Source: Mannheimia haemolytica (GTDB lineage Bacteria > Pseudomonadota > Gammaproteobacteria > Enterobacterales > Pasteurellaceae). Taken from it: a stretch of DNA of 64,000 nt. Made by a program: the position numbers and the translations under genes. A model generated the notes under the pieces. It saw nothing but the letters and a program-made list of their open reading frames with translations. It was not told the DNA's origin and ran no database searches. This document shows, in pieces, positions 51,361 to 62,157 of the stretch. The stretch is from NCBI GenBank assembly GCA_900638155.1, contig LR134495.1, positions 248,001-312,000 on the forward strand. The letters are read 5' to 3'. The stretch's first letter is position 1, and every line of letters begins with the position of its first letter.

Positions 51361-51500
51361 TTCTAAATTTTGCAAAATTTCAGGCAGTCTGAAAACTCAC
51401 TTTTCCAAAAATAAAAACTAACTTCCAAGAAATAGCAATTCTGTTGTTGATTTTAAAACTTTAAAATACGCTTATTCCATTCCAATAAAAGAGAAATTTT

Positions 51501-52610
51501 ATGAAAAAATTCACAACAACCGCCATCGTCCTAGCTTTTGCCACTTTGGGTGTGGCGTGTAGCCCAATCCATCATACAATAAAAAATACACGAAGCATTC
51601 AGACAGCAACGCTTGACACTGCCCAAGAAATCGCTCAATTAAGCTATATTGAAAATCTAAAAAGCCCAGAAGACTTGGTGCAAATCCCCAATTCTAACTG
51701 GATTATCGCAAGCGGTATGACCCACCATAGCGGTTTATACTTGATTGATAGCCAAACAAAAACCGCCCAAAGACTCATCGCCCCAAAAGCCGATAAACCC
51801 TCCACCCAATTTAAAAACAGCCAGCCACAACCGCACGCAGATGAAATGCAAATTCACGGTTTAAGCATTCGTGCGATGGGTGGTGGTAAATCACTGCTGT
51901 ATGCAGTCAATCACAATGGCTTTGATAAAAATATCAATCGTGAAACCATTGAAGTTTTTGAAGTGAACGCCAATACCACCACACCGACAATAAAATGGCT
52001 TGGCAATGTGCCAATGCCCAAAGATGACAAGGGCAGATATTTAGCCGCCAACAGCGTGGTGTCAGGGGCGGACGGCTCAATTTACACCACTGTAATGATG
52101 CACCCACACAATACACTTGAAGATATGTTTGCAGGCAAAACCACAGGAGCAATCTATCGCTGGTCGCCAAAAACGCAAGTCTTTGAAAAATTGCAAGGCA
52201 CGGAATTTAACGGCAATAATGGCATTGAACTCTCCCCCGACGGTCAATTTATTTATGTTGCCCATATGAAAAATTTAAGTAAATTAACCAATACCAACCC
52301 TGCCAAAGAAGTTGCCACGACACAGCTTAATTATGGCGTATTTGACAATTTGCATTGGGTGAGCGATAAGCTGATTACCGCAGGTTCTAGCACTCAAAAT
52401 TGTGGCGATACAATGACTTATGATTGCCTAAAAGATTATCACATCACCACCATTAGCCCTGATAATCTATCTACCAACGCCATTTATCAAGGCAAATATA
52501 CCGCCGATTTTAGTGGGGTTTCTACCGTATTGCCTGTGGGCAAAACTTATTATTTAGGCTCGTTTTATAGAGATAAAATGGCGTATTTTGTAAGTGAAAT
52601 AGTGATTTAA
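51501..52610 (+). CDS. Lipoprotein with SMP-30/paraoxonase-like beta-propeller
   Basis: A 369-residue protein with a lipoprotein signal (lipobox GVAC, Cys20). The mature part has propeller-type repeats: SPEDLVQIPNSNWIIASG, then FNGNNGIELSPDGQFIYVAH near residue 235, and FDNLHWVSDKLITAG, the pattern of SMP-30/gluconolactonase and paraoxonase-like lactonases. Probably a surface or periplasmic lactonase/arylesterase; substrate unknown. Promoter TAAAAT at 51462-51467 resembles family 2, with only a degenerate upstream element. Confidence 0.78.
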   Translation: MKKFTTTAIVLAFATLGVACSPIHHTIKNTRSIQTATLDTAQEIAQLSYIENLKSPEDLVQIPNSNWIIASGMTHHSGLYLIDSQTKTAQRLIAPKADKPSTQFKNSQPQPHADEMQIHGLSIRAMGGGKSLLYAVNHNGFDKNINRETIEVFEVNANTTTPTIKWLGNVPMPKDDKGRYLAANSVVSGADGSIYTTVMMHPHNTLEDMFAGKTTGAIYRWSPKTQVFEKLQGTEFNGNNGIELSPDGQFIYVAHMKNLSKLTNTNPAKEVATTQLNYGVFDNLHWVSDKLITAGSSTQNCGDTMTYDCLKDYHITTISPDNLSTNAIYQGKYTADFSGVSTVLPVGKTYYLGSFYRDKMAYFVSEIVI

Positions 52611-52642
52611 ACACCGTTTGAGCAATTCAAGCGGTGGTTTTC
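52609..52642 (+). terminator. USS-type terminator
   Basis: AAACACCGTTTG pairs with CAAGCGGTGGTTT. Confidence 0.7.
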
Positions 52643-52681
52643 TTTTCACATTTTGCAAAGGACTTTCAGGCGGTATCACCG

Positions 52682-53377
52682 TTAAAACGACTGTAACGTG
52701 CGTCGTTGCTTGCCGTTTTCATCAAAATTGCTTGCGTCGAGCCAGCATTCAAATTTGGGTTTCATCGCCTGCCATTCATTTGGCAACATGGAAAACCACG
52801 CCGTGTCTCGGTTTCTGCCTTTGTAAACCACAGCGTTACGGAAAATGCCTTCAAAAACAAAACCCAACCGCTTGGCAGCATTGGCTGAGGGCTGATTCAA
52901 GCTATCGCATTTCCATTCATAACGGCGGTATTGCAAGGTTTCAAACACATAGTTCATCACCAAAAATTGGGCTTCGGTGGCAATGCGTGAACGCTTTAAC
53001 TCAGGCGAATAAATCACCCAGCCCATTTCCGCCACGCGATTGGCTGGATCAATACGCATTAAGGCAAAGGTGCCAACTGCTTTGTTGCGTTGTTTGTCGA
53101 TGATGCTGAAATAGTAAGGATCGGCAGAGCGTTCCCATTCGCTCAGCCATTGTTTGACGGCGGCTTCATCACCGGCGGCTTCGCAAGGCAGATAAGTCCA
53201 CATCTCTGCCGGACTATCGTTGCCGTAAAGTGCGGTTAAGTCAGCCAAGTGTTTTTCGACAGACAGTTTTTCCAAGCGGCAATACTGCCCTTCCAGCACT
53301 TGCACATTCGGCAGTTCGCCTGCACAAAAGTCCGGCAACGGCTCGCCAATCGCTTGATTAAATAAATTAAACCACAT
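52682..53377 (-). CDS. GNAT-family acetyltransferase (RimJ/RimL-like)
   Basis: ATG 53377, with AGGAG in good position, gives 231 residues; the longer frame is rejected. Features: EGQYCRLEKLSVEKHLADL at the start, FALMRIDPANRVAEMGWVIYSPEL near 110, the acetyl-CoA loop RSRIATEAQFLVMNYVFETL, and CDSLNQPSANAAKRLGFVFEG. It probably acetylates a protein N-terminus or small amine. Convergent with the lipoprotein gene. Confidence 0.87.
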   Translation of the reverse strand: MWFNLFNQAIGEPLPDFCAGELPNVQVLEGQYCRLEKLSVEKHLADLTALYGNDSPAEMWTYLPCEAAGDEAAVKQWLSEWERSADPYYFSIIDKQRNKAVGTFALMRIDPANRVAEMGWVIYSPELKRSRIATEAQFLVMNYVFETLQYRRYEWKCDSLNQPSANAAKRLGFVFEGIFRNAVVYKGRNRDTAWFSMLPNEWQAMKPKFECWLDASNFDENGKQRRTLQSF

Positions 53378-53403
53378 CGTTTGCTCCTGTTTGCTGATCT
53401 GCG

Positions 53404-53643
53404 ATGAAATCACAGTATAAATCTCCGTCTCAAAAATACAATCAAGCATTTAACTCGGGTGAGGGTAATCGCTTATTTGTGGTGGCAATATTATCGCAAT
53501 TGGGCATTGATTTTATTGAAATTTCCGGCGGTAATTATGAAAGTTCGGCGACGTTGCCCAACCCGAGATTATCAGCATGGAAAGTGTTGCTGAAAACCTT
53601 GTGGGAAAACGGCAAAGCAGGGGTGAGAACGGGGCGGGGATAA
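53404..53643 (+). pseudogene. Remnant of a third Old Yellow Enzyme gene
   Basis: Within this short frame the stretch VVAILSQLGIDFIEISGGNYES (about 53478-53543) closely resembles the barrel strand of NADH:flavin oxidoreductases; the sequences on either side do not match the family. No RBS, no complete domain. It is a decayed fragment upstream of adhC, in the same position relative to a family-1 promoter as the intact OYE gene at 29108. Confidence 0.55.
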
Positions 53644-53658
53644 TACATCACTTCAACT

Positions 53659-53713
53659 TATACCTGATTATCATAATTATCAATTACAGAGAATAACTAA
53701 ACCAAACTATAAT
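53659..53713 (+). promoter_or_regulatory. Family-1 promoter element, copy C (adhC)
   Basis: 27-bp element at 53659-53685; -10 box TATAAT at 53708-53713, exactly 22 bp later. Confidence 0.72.
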
Positions 53714-53745
53714 AGTGCTTTGTTTTGTTATTGAGATAACGTTAA

Positions 53746-54870
<1,125 letters not shown>

Positions 54871-54874
54871 TACC

Positions 54875-54937
54875 AAACAAGCGGTTATTTTTTGCACTTA
54901 GATTGTAAATTCAAGGCAGAAAAATGACCGCTTGTTT
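54875..54937. terminator. Inverted uptake-signal pair after adhC
   Basis: AAACAAGCGGT (54875-54885) and ACCGCTTGTTT (54927-54937), perfect 11-bp inverted repeat. Confidence 0.65.
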
Positions 54938-54995
54938 GTTTTGTACCAACGAGCTATTGAGATGTTTCAGACAGCCTAAAATTATCATGAAAAAT

Positions 54996-55050
54996 GATAC
55001 CTACCTATCAGAATTATCAATTTCTCGTAATAATTCAAGCCCTTTATAAT
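54996..55050 (+). promoter_or_regulatory. Family-1 promoter element, copy D (alcohol dehydrogenase)
   Basis: 27-bp element at 54996-55022; -10 box TATAAT at 55045-55050, exactly 22 bp later. Confidence 0.72.
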
Positions 55051-55081
55051 ATTCACAGTTTTAACCATTTGGGAGCAGAAT

Positions 55082-56140
55082 ATGACTTATCCAGTAAAAT
55101 CCTATGCCGCATTTAGTGCCACCACACCACTTGCCCCACACAGTTTTGAACGCCGTGAATTGCGTGAAGACGATGTTTTGATTGATATTTTGTACTGTGG
55201 CGTGTGCCATTCCGATTTGCATACCGCCCGTAACGATTGGGGCTGGACACATACTTATCCGATTGTTCCCGGCCATGAAATTATCGGCCGTGTTGCCCAA
55301 GTTGGCAAAAATGCGAAAAAATTCCAAGTCGGTGATTTGGTAGGTGTGGGGTGTATGGTAGATTCCTGCCGAACCTGTTCACCATGCCAACACGGCTTGG
55401 AGCAATATTGCGAACACGGCCATATCGGCACTTACGGAGCCATTGACCGTTTCGACGGCAGCTTAACCCAAGGTGGTTACAGCACCGGTGTAGTCGTAAG
55501 CGAAGATTTCGTTTTGAAAGTATCAGAAAAATTGGATACCCGAGCCGTTGCACCATTACTGTGTGCCGGTATCACTACTTATTCGCCGCTCAGACACTGG
55601 AATGTGAAAGCCGGCTCAAAAGTTGCCGTTGTCGGTTTGGGCGGCCTCGGTCATATGGCTGTGAAACTCGCCAAAGCGATGGGTGCGGAGGTAACACTGT
55701 TTACCCGCTCGCTCAATAAATCCGACGATGCCTTCCGTTTAGGCGCCAGCCACGTGGTGCTTTCAACCGATGAAAAGCAAATGGCAGACGTTGCAAATAC
55801 CTTTGATTTAATCATCGATACCGTGCCATACACCCACGATTTAAAACCTTATATGCCAACTTTGGCATTGGACGGCACGCTGGTGCTGGTAGGACTGGTG
55901 GGCGAACTTAAAGAAACAATCAACACCGTACCGATGATTGTCGGTCGCCGCAGCATCTCCGCCTCTGTAATTGGTGGCATTAAAGAGACCCAAGAAATGC
56001 TCGACTTCTGCGCCGAACACAACATTGTGCCGGATGTGGAAATGATTGATATGCAAACTATTAATGATGCTTATGAACGAATGCTGAAATCAGACGTAAA
56101 ATATCGGTTTGTGATTGATATGGGAAGTTTGAAGGGTTGA
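55082..56140 (+). CDS. NAD(P)-dependent alcohol/aldehyde dehydrogenase (YahK/AdhA-like)
   Basis: A 352-residue zinc MDR enzyme of the cinnamyl-alcohol-dehydrogenase class: catalytic zinc in YCGVCHSDLHTARNDWG and VPGHEIIGRV; structural zinc cysteines in DSCRTCSPCQHGLEQYC; nucleotide site VVGLGGLGHMAVKLAKA. It most likely reduces aldehydes with NADPH. It has its own family-1 promoter and sits between adhC and the S-formylglutathione hydrolase gene. Confidence 0.92.
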   Translation: MTYPVKSYAAFSATTPLAPHSFERRELREDDVLIDILYCGVCHSDLHTARNDWGWTHTYPIVPGHEIIGRVAQVGKNAKKFQVGDLVGVGCMVDSCRTCSPCQHGLEQYCEHGHIGTYGAIDRFDGSLTQGGYSTGVVVSEDFVLKVSEKLDTRAVAPLLCAGITTYSPLRHWNVKAGSKVAVVGLGGLGHMAVKLAKAMGAEVTLFTRSLNKSDDAFRLGASHVVLSTDEKQMADVANTFDLIIDTVPYTHDLKPYMPTLALDGTLVLVGLVGELKETINTVPMIVGRRSISASVIGGIKETQEMLDFCAEHNIVPDVEMIDMQTINDAYERMLKSDVKYRFVIDMGSLKG

Positions 56141-56219
56141 TATTACAATATAAAGGCGGTGAGTCCCGCCTTTATTTTTGCAAAAAATCAGCGGAATTAA
56201 ACCGCTTGTAAGGAATATT

Positions 56220-57050
56220 ATGCAACAATTTGAAAACTACCGCTGTTTTAGCGGTGAACAACAGGTTTGGCAACATTTCTCAGCCAGCCTAAACTGTGAA
56301 ATGAAATTTGCTATTTATCTGCCGCAATCTGCTAAAACACAAAAGCTATCCGTACTATATTGGCTTTCTGGTTTAACCTGTACCGAGCAGAACTTCATCA
56401 CTAAATCTGGCTTTCAACGTTATGCCGATGAACATCATCTGATTGTGGTCGCACCGGATACCAGCCCTCGTGGAGTAAATGTCGCTAATGACGGGGCTTA
56501 TGATTTAGGTCAGGGTGCCGGATTTTACCTAAATGCTACGCAAGGCGAATGGACAACACATTACCAAATGTATGATTACATTGTCAGCGAACTGCCAACA
56601 TTAATTAATGCTCATTTCCCGACTAACGGTAAACAATCAATTTTTGGGCATTCAATGGGCGGACATGGTGCCTTAACCATTGCATTTAAAAATCCGGGGC
56701 AATATCAAAGTGTATCGGCATTTGCACCGATTGTCGCCCCAACCCAAGTTCCTTGGGGGCAAAAAGCATTTTTAGCATATTTAGGCGAAGATCAGACCGC
56801 TTGGAAGGCGTATGATAGCGTGGCATTGCTGGAAAAATATCGCCCAAGCTTGCCAATTCTAATCGATCAAGGTAGCCAAGATAGTTTTTTGCGCGAGCAA
56901 CTGAAGCCGGAAATCTTCTGTGAAACCGCAGATAGACTTGGAATACCCTACCAATTCAATTTACGTGATGGTTACGATCACAGCTACTATTTCATTAGTA
57001 GCTTTATCGGTGAACATATAGCCTTTCATGCAAAACATTTAAAAGGCTAA
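56220..57050 (+). CDS. fghA: S-formylglutathione hydrolase (esterase D)
   Basis: ATG 56220 after AAGGA; 276 residues. The esterase-D signature is complete: YWLSGLTCTEQNFITKSGFQ near 40, APDTSPRGVNV near 75, nucleophile in FGHSMGGHGALTIA near 145, Asp in DQGSQDSFL and His in YDHSYYFI. It hydrolyses S-formylglutathione to formate and glutathione, the second step after AdhC. It follows the alcohol dehydrogenase by 79 bases and may be co-transcribed with it. Confidence 0.94.
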   Translation: MQQFENYRCFSGEQQVWQHFSASLNCEMKFAIYLPQSAKTQKLSVLYWLSGLTCTEQNFITKSGFQRYADEHHLIVVAPDTSPRGVNVANDGAYDLGQGAGFYLNATQGEWTTHYQMYDYIVSELPTLINAHFPTNGKQSIFGHSMGGHGALTIAFKNPGQYQSVSAFAPIVAPTQVPWGQKAFLAYLGEDQTAWKAYDSVALLEKYRPSLPILIDQGSQDSFLREQLKPEIFCETADRLGIPYQFNLRDGYDHSYYFISSFIGEHIAFHAKHLKG

Positions 57051-57302
57051 AGACAGTAAATTATCGAAACATGCTTTATCATTTTTATCATGTTTCGATA
57101 TATTCAGAGTGCATTACAAGCGGTCAGTTTACGATCATTTTTTACAAAATGCTGGTTTTTTGTAAAAACAAAGGTTTGAAATACAACAAAAGCCATGCTT
57201 TAATAAAGCTCTCCTCTAAACAAAGGAGTTGGGTGGAAGCTAAACTCAGTCTGCTTTCTTGTTTTTCATCTTTAACTAAGTAGGTGCAATCTATTTACTG
57301 TT

Positions 57303-58022
57303 ATGACTAATCAGAAATTCAACAAATTCATCAACTCTTCTCTTACTCTCGCTTTCTTTACTTTAATCTCTTTTTCTACCGCTTACTGTTATGCTTGGGG
57401 TATTGCTGCTTTTCATGGCTACCCGTGGTGGCATGTTGAGGTTGGTAATGCCGGTATAGCTCGCGCACTAGCCTACGTTTTTGGCACATTTTTAACTATC
57501 TTTCTTTTTTATTTGATAGGATACGCTTTAGTTAATAAAGTTTTTAAGCTGCATTACTTTAAATACCTTGGCTGGCTACGGGTGAGTGTTCTTGTTACTA
57601 TTTTTAGCTTGCCTGTAATGATCAGTTTCTATCTGTTTATTGGCAAAGTGCCAATGTATTTACACCTACTCTATCTAGGGACAACTACCCTATCAGTATT
57701 ATTATTTCACAAACATTGGGATCACCGCGTATTCCACTTAGATATTCAAAAAATGTTAAGCGAAGAACGCTTTGGTTTTTTCTATATTTTTATTTTTATC
57801 TATTTTAGCTTACTTTCTTTGAGCATTGGCTACATTCGCCCTGAGCTGAGAACAACGTATGATTATCTTGAAATTGAAAATAAGCGATATTATGTCTTAT
57901 CTATTCATTGCAATAACATTTATGTGCTAGGCGAAAAAACTAAAGATAACGATGAATTCCTCTTTTTTAACCAAGATACACTGAAATATCACCGCATTAA
58001 TATTACCAAAATGCCAAATTAG
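57303..58022 (+). CDS. Hypothetical membrane protein
   Basis: A 239-residue protein I do not recognise. The first about 170 residues contain four to five hydrophobic helices (for example LTLAFFTLISFSTAYCYAWG near 14 and YVFGTFLTIFLFYLIGYAL near 57); the C-terminal about 60 residues are soluble and polar (LEIENKRYYVLSIHCNNIYV). No RBS of note. The preceding 57051-57302 contains an uptake-signal core near 57118 but no gene I can support. Confidence 0.6.
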   Translation: MTNQKFNKFINSSLTLAFFTLISFSTAYCYAWGIAAFHGYPWWHVEVGNAGIARALAYVFGTFLTIFLFYLIGYALVNKVFKLHYFKYLGWLRVSVLVTIFSLPVMISFYLFIGKVPMYLHLLYLGTTTLSVLLFHKHWDHRVFHLDIQKMLSEERFGFFYIFIFIYFSLLSLSIGYIRPELRTTYDYLEIENKRYYVLSIHCNNIYVLGEKTKDNDEFLFFNQDTLKYHRINITKMPN

Positions 58023-58075
58023 CCTATCTAAAATAACAATCCGCACCTAGAACGTGCGGATTGTGACTATTTGAG

Positions 58076-59221
58076 CTAAAGCTTACTTAAATCCACCAAA
58101 GCATCTCTGCTAATATCACTGATATTCGCGTTGCTGGTGAGGGTCATTGCGACTTTCATCTCTTTCAGGAAGATGTCGAGTAGGTTTTCCACACCCGCTT
58201 GACCGGCGGCACTGAGGGCGTAAATAAAGGAACGCCCGATCATCGTGCAATCTGCGCCGAGCGCCAGCATTCTCACTACGTCTAAGCCGTTACGGATACC
58301 GGAGTCGGCGAGGATTTTGATATCCCCTTTTACCGCATCGGCAATGCTTGGTAAGGCTTTGGCGGAAGAAAGTACCCCATCTAACTGGCGACCACCGTGG
58401 TTAGAGACGATAATGCCGTCTGCACCAAATCTTACAGCATCTTTAGCATCTTCAGGGTCGAGAATGCCTTTGATCACCATCGGGCCGTCCCAGAATTCAC
58501 GGATCCACTCTAAATCTTTCCACGAAATAGACGGGTCGAAATTATCCGTCAGCCAGCCGATGTAGTTGTTCAGATCAATCGGCTTACCCATATATTTTGA
58601 CACATTACCCAGCGTATGTGGTTTACCTTGAATACCGACGTCCCATGCCCAGAATGGGTGAACCATTGCTTGCAACACGCGGCGAATATCTTTGTATGGG
58701 CCGCTCATTCCAGAGTGCATATCACGATAGCGTGCACCGGGAGTCGGCATATCTACGGTGAACACCAGCGTGGAACAACCGGCAGCTTTGGCACGTTCTA
58801 ACGCATTTTTCATAAAGCCCCGATCTTTTAGCACATAGAGCTGGAACCACATCGGGCGTTTAATTGCGGGCACGACCTCTTCAATCGGGCAGATTGAGAC
58901 AGTGGAAAGGGTAAAGGGAATACCTTTGTTATCCGCTGCTTTGGCTGCTTGCACCTCACCACGGCGAGCATACATTCCCAGCGCACCAACAGGGGCGAGG
59001 GTCACCGGCATTGACAATTTTTCGCCGAACAGCTCGATGCCGGTATCTAATTGCGACATATCTTTTAACACACGTTGACGTAGGGCAATGTCTTCCAAAT
59101 CGCTCACATTACGACGTAAGGTCTGTTCGGCGTAAGAACCGCCGTCCGCATAGTGGAACATAAAAGGGGGAACACGGCGTTTTGCCGCACGGCGGTAGTC
59201 GTTTGCAGATGAAATGATCAT
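58076..59221 (-). CDS. lldD: Quinone-linked L-lactate dehydrogenase
   Basis: A 381-residue FMN-dependent alpha-hydroxyacid dehydrogenase; oxidises L-lactate to pyruvate and feeds electrons to the quinone pool at the inner membrane. Signatures: [17 protein letters not shown] near 22, [15 protein letters not shown], the active-site His-Gly-Gly-Arg in [11 protein letters not shown] near 275, and [19 protein letters not shown]. Length matches E. coli LldD. Its upstream region is the long non-coding stretch discussed as a possible origin. Confidence 0.94.
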   Translation of the reverse strand: MIISSANDYRRAAKRRVPPFMFHYADGGSYAEQTLRRNVSDLEDIALRQRVLKDMSQLDTGIELFGEKLSMPVTLAPVGALGMYARRGEVQAAKAADNKGIPFTLSTVSICPIEEVVPAIKRPMWFQLYVLKDRGFMKNALERAKAAGCSTLVFTVDMPTPGARYRDMHSGMSGPYKDIRRVLQAMVHPFWAWDVGIQGKPHTLGNVSKYMGKPIDLNNYIGWLTDNFDPSISWKDLEWIREFWDGPMVIKGILDPEDAKDAVRFGADGIIVSNHGGRQLDGVLSSAKALPSIADAVKGDIKILADSGIRNGLDVVRMLALGADCTMIGRSFIYALSAAGQAGVENLLDIFLKEMKVAMTLTSNANISDISRDALVDLSKL

Positions 59222-59384
59222 TTAAAACCTCATAAATCATTAAGAAAAAGTGCGGTTATTCTACTTTAAAATAAAAATAAGAATTACTATTATTTACAAA
59301 ATATGAGAAATAGATCACATTTTTGTTACAAACCAACCAGCACAAAAATATGAGAGAACAAAAAGTAACCAGCAAAATAATCGA

Positions 59385-59742
59385 TTATTCACAGAGAGAA
59401 AAATCACCATTAACTCTTTGATTTAATTAGAATTTATAAAAATAACAAAAGGATAATTTGAGTTATTCACGCCTAATTTTAAAAACTATCACATCTTTAT
59501 CCACAAATGGTGGGGATAACTCTACTTTATTTATTAAGCAAACATGGCTCTGTTTATGCATTTTAAAATTTAAACTTATTTTGACGAGAAAAAACTCAAC
59601 AACTTGATCTTTATCCAGATCATTGCTTAAGAAAAAGATCGCATTTTTAGATCTGATTAATTACTCTGTTTTACAACGTTCAGTATGGTTATCCTCAACT
59701 TATACCGCTTATATTCAATAGTTATCCACAAGTTTATTCACA
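59385..59742. other. Candidate replication origin (oriC-like) within the 59222-59831 gap
   Basis: The 610-bp gap has no gene. It holds four perfect DnaA boxes TTATYCACA (59385, 59497, 59722, 59734), near matches at 59463, 59511 (minus strand) and 59689, and four GATC sites within 48 bp (59606-59653) set in AT-rich sequence with GATCTGATTAATT, similar to the 13-mers of the E. coli unwinding region. Partial IHF-like site at 59598-59610. The flanks (59222-59384, 59743-59831) are AT-rich with one uptake signal at 59740. Confidence 0.55.
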
Positions 59743-59831
59743 AGCGGTCATATTTTATGGTTTTTTTGCAAATCAACCCAAAGTATGAAACAATTCTCCC
59801 ATTCTAGAATTTTTATCAATTAGGTGGTCGA

Positions 59832-60476
59832 GTGATCGATTTCGATGGCTACCGCCCAAATGTTGGAATCGTTATCTGTAATAAGCACGGGCAAGTTCTG
59901 TGGGCAAAACGGTTTGGTCAAAACTCTTGGCAATTTCCGCAAGGAGGAATTAACGAGGGGGAAAACATTGAAACAGCAATGTACCGTGAGCTTTATGAAG
60001 AGGTCGGCTTAAATAAAAAAGATGTACGATTACTTTGGGCGTCTAAATATTGGCTAAAATATAAACTGCCAAAACGCTTGGTACGCAATGAAGGTTCAGG
60101 CCCTATCTGTATCGGGCAAAAACAGCGTTGGTTTTTACTACAATTAATCGGCGATGAAAGCCTGATTAACTTGAAAACGATGAAAAATCCGGAGTTTGAC
60201 GGCTGGCGTTGGGTCAGCTTTTGGTATCCAGTCCGCCAAGTGGTCTCTTTTAAACGAGATGTTTATCGCAAAGCGATGAAAGAGTTTGCACAGGTTTTGC
60301 AAAACAATATTCAAAAAGCGACTGACGATAAAACCGGTGAGAAACCACGCATTGAGCGTGGCGAGACTTCGCCCCATACTTATAAAAAAACCTCTCAGGA
60401 TTCTGCCAAAGCCTATAAACGAGAAGCTCGTAAGCCTTATCGTCCTTGGCATCAACATAATCAAAAAGGAAAATAA
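59832..60476 (+). CDS. rppH: RNA pyrophosphohydrolase
   Basis: A 214-residue Nudix hydrolase starting at GTG 59832 (RBS AGGTGG). The Nudix box spans residues 38-60, with key residues G38, E43, R52, E53, E56 and E57; WQFPQGGI precedes it. It removes pyrophosphate from triphosphorylated mRNA 5' ends, starting RNase E-dependent decay. The C-terminal about 50 residues are a Lys/Arg/Thr-rich tail longer than in E. coli. The next gene begins one base after its stop. Confidence 0.93.
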   Translation: MIDFDGYRPNVGIVICNKHGQVLWAKRFGQNSWQFPQGGINEGENIETAMYRELYEEVGLNKKDVRLLWASKYWLKYKLPKRLVRNEGSGPICIGQKQRWFLLQLIGDESLINLKTMKNPEFDGWRWVSFWYPVRQVVSFKRDVYRKAMKEFAQVLQNNIQKATDDKTGEKPRIERGETSPHTYKKTSQDSAKAYKREARKPYRPWHQHNQKGK

Positions 60477-60477
60477 G

Positions 60478-61266
60478 ATGACTATTTTATTAAGCTGCCT
60501 TTTTTTAGGGGTGTTTGTCGGCTTTTTAGCCGGCTTGTTCGGCATTGGTGGTGGGTTAATCATCGTGCCGAGTTTGGTCTTCCTACTGCCCATGGCAGGT
60601 GTACCGCCGGAATATATAATGTCTACCGCACTCGGCACATCATTTTCAACCATTATTATTACCGCCTTTGCATCGGCACAACGCCATCATAAGTTAGGCA
60701 ATGTCGATATCCAAACCAGTAAATATTTTATTCCAGCGTTGATGGTTTCGGTTTTTCTATCGGGCTTGGTGGTAAGCCGCCTCGATCCGCAACTGATGTC
60801 TAGAATTTTTGCGGTAATGGTACTTTACCTTGCAGGTAAAATGATTTTTTCAATAAAAAGAGCACCGAAAAATAAACCACTTACCGTTCAAACGACGATA
60901 ATCGGAGGTTCAATCATCGGTGCGTTAGCCAGTATGGCAGGGATCGCAGGTGGAGCCTTTATTGTACCATTTTTAAACGATCGAGGCTTAGAAATGAAAC
61001 GTGCCATCGGCACTTCCTCATTTTGCGGAGCATTTTTAGGTTTATCTGGCACAATCAGCTTTATTGTAAGTGGCTGGGGCTTAGAAGGAATGCCTGATTA
61101 TTCACTCGGTTATGTTTATTTACCAGCTCTGTTTGGTATTACGGCAACTTCATTTTTCACCTCAAAAATGGGGGCAAGTGCCGCCAACGCTCTACCTGTG
61201 CCGATGCTGAAAAAAGCCTTTGCAGTGCTTTTGGTCTGTATCGCTATCAATATGTTTTTAAAATAA
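60478..61266 (+). CDS. TauE/SafE-family sulfite exporter-like membrane protein
   Basis: ATG 60478 with AAAAGGA ribosome site; 262 residues, about eight helices. The two half-repeats show the family pattern: [19 protein letters not shown] near residue 15 and [20 protein letters not shown] near 145. It probably exports sulfite or an organosulfonate-derived anion. The order rppH-TauE-lgt is the same as in H. influenzae, so this is a conserved operon. Confidence 0.9.
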   Translation: MTILLSCLFLGVFVGFLAGLFGIGGGLIIVPSLVFLLPMAGVPPEYIMSTALGTSFSTIIITAFASAQRHHKLGNVDIQTSKYFIPALMVSVFLSGLVVSRLDPQLMSRIFAVMVLYLAGKMIFSIKRAPKNKPLTVQTTIIGGSIIGALASMAGIAGGAFIVPFLNDRGLEMKRAIGTSSFCGAFLGLSGTISFIVSGWGLEGMPDYSLGYVYLPALFGITATSFFTSKMGASAANALPVPMLKKAFAVLLVCIAINMFLK

Positions 61267-61273
61267 GGACACT

Positions 61274-62071
61274 ATGAACGAACAATTTATCCAATTTCCA
61301 CAAATTAGCCCGATTGTGTTTGAAATCGGTCCGATTGCCCTACGTTGGTATGGGCTAATGTATTTAGCCGGATTTGCCTTTGCCTACTGGCTGGGAATGA
61401 GACGGGCAAAAAATTCCAATGGCATTTGGACAACCGAGCAAGTCGATAGCTTAGTCTATACCTGTTTCTGGGGCGTGGTATTAGGTGGTCGTATCGGCGA
61501 TGTGTTCTTTTATAGCTTCGACCGTTTCTTACAAGATCCACTCTACCTTTTCCGCATTTGGGAAGGCGGAATGTCCTTTCACGGCGGCTTAATCGGCGTG
61601 ATTTTAGCGATGATTTGGGTTTCCTACCGCCAAAAACGCAGTTTCTGGCAAACAGCGGATTTTATTGCACCGCTAGTGCCATTCGGGCTAGGTATGGGGC
61701 GTATCGGCAATTTTATTAACGATGAACTTTGGGGGCGTGTAACCGATGTGCCTTGGGCGGTGCTGTTCCCAAGCGGTGGCTACCTTCCCCGCCACCCGTC
61801 ACAACTTTATGAAGCCTTTTTAGAGGGCGTGGTGTTACTCTTTATCCTCAACTACTTTATCCAAAAGCCTCGTCCGGCAGGTGCGGTTTCAGGATTATTT
61901 TTAATCGGCTACGGCACATTCCGCTTTATTGTGGAATACTTCCGAGAAATCGACCACAACGTCAATACCACCGCAGATTTAATCACTCGTGGGCAACTGC
62001 TCTCTTTACCGATGATTATCGGCGGAATCCTGATTATGGTATGGGCGTATAAAGCCAATAAAGCGAAATAA
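61274..62071 (+). CDS. lgt: Prolipoprotein diacylglyceryl transferase
   Basis: A 265-residue inner-membrane enzyme with seven helices that transfers diacylglycerol from phosphatidylglycerol to the lipobox cysteine of prolipoproteins. Signatures: [54 protein letters not shown] near 143 and [13 protein letters not shown] near 177. It would act on the lipoproteins encoded at 25935 and 51501. Seven bases after the TauE-family gene. Confidence 0.96.
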   Translation: MNEQFIQFPQISPIVFEIGPIALRWYGLMYLAGFAFAYWLGMRRAKNSNGIWTTEQVDSLVYTCFWGVVLGGRIGDVFFYSFDRFLQDPLYLFRIWEGGMSFHGGLIGVILAMIWVSYRQKRSFWQTADFIAPLVPFGLGMGRIGNFINDELWGRVTDVPWAVLFPSGGYLPRHPSQLYEAFLEGVVLLFILNYFIQKPRPAGAVSGLFLIGYGTFRFIVEYFREIDHNVNTTADLITRGQLLSLPMIIGGILIMVWAYKANKAK

Positions 62072-62157
62072 GCGCAGGGGCAAATCATCATTTGCCCTCA
62101 TTACAAAAATTGCAAAAAATTCACATAAAACGACCGCTTGTGTTTGAAGGATATACT

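Noticed and set aside
52618..53103. 161-codon + strand frame opposite the acetyltransferase gene
   Set aside because: The minus-strand GNAT frame explains the region; the + frame begins in a terminator hairpin.
53659..53713. MerR/NmlR-type promoter for adhC with a 19-20 bp spacer
   Set aside because: No long-spacer -35/-10 pair with an internal dyad; the shared 27-bp element upstream of -10 fits activator binding better.
57071..57283. 70-codon frame between fghA and the membrane protein gene
   Set aside because: No RBS, codon use and composition look random, and no family resemblance; a USS core lies inside.
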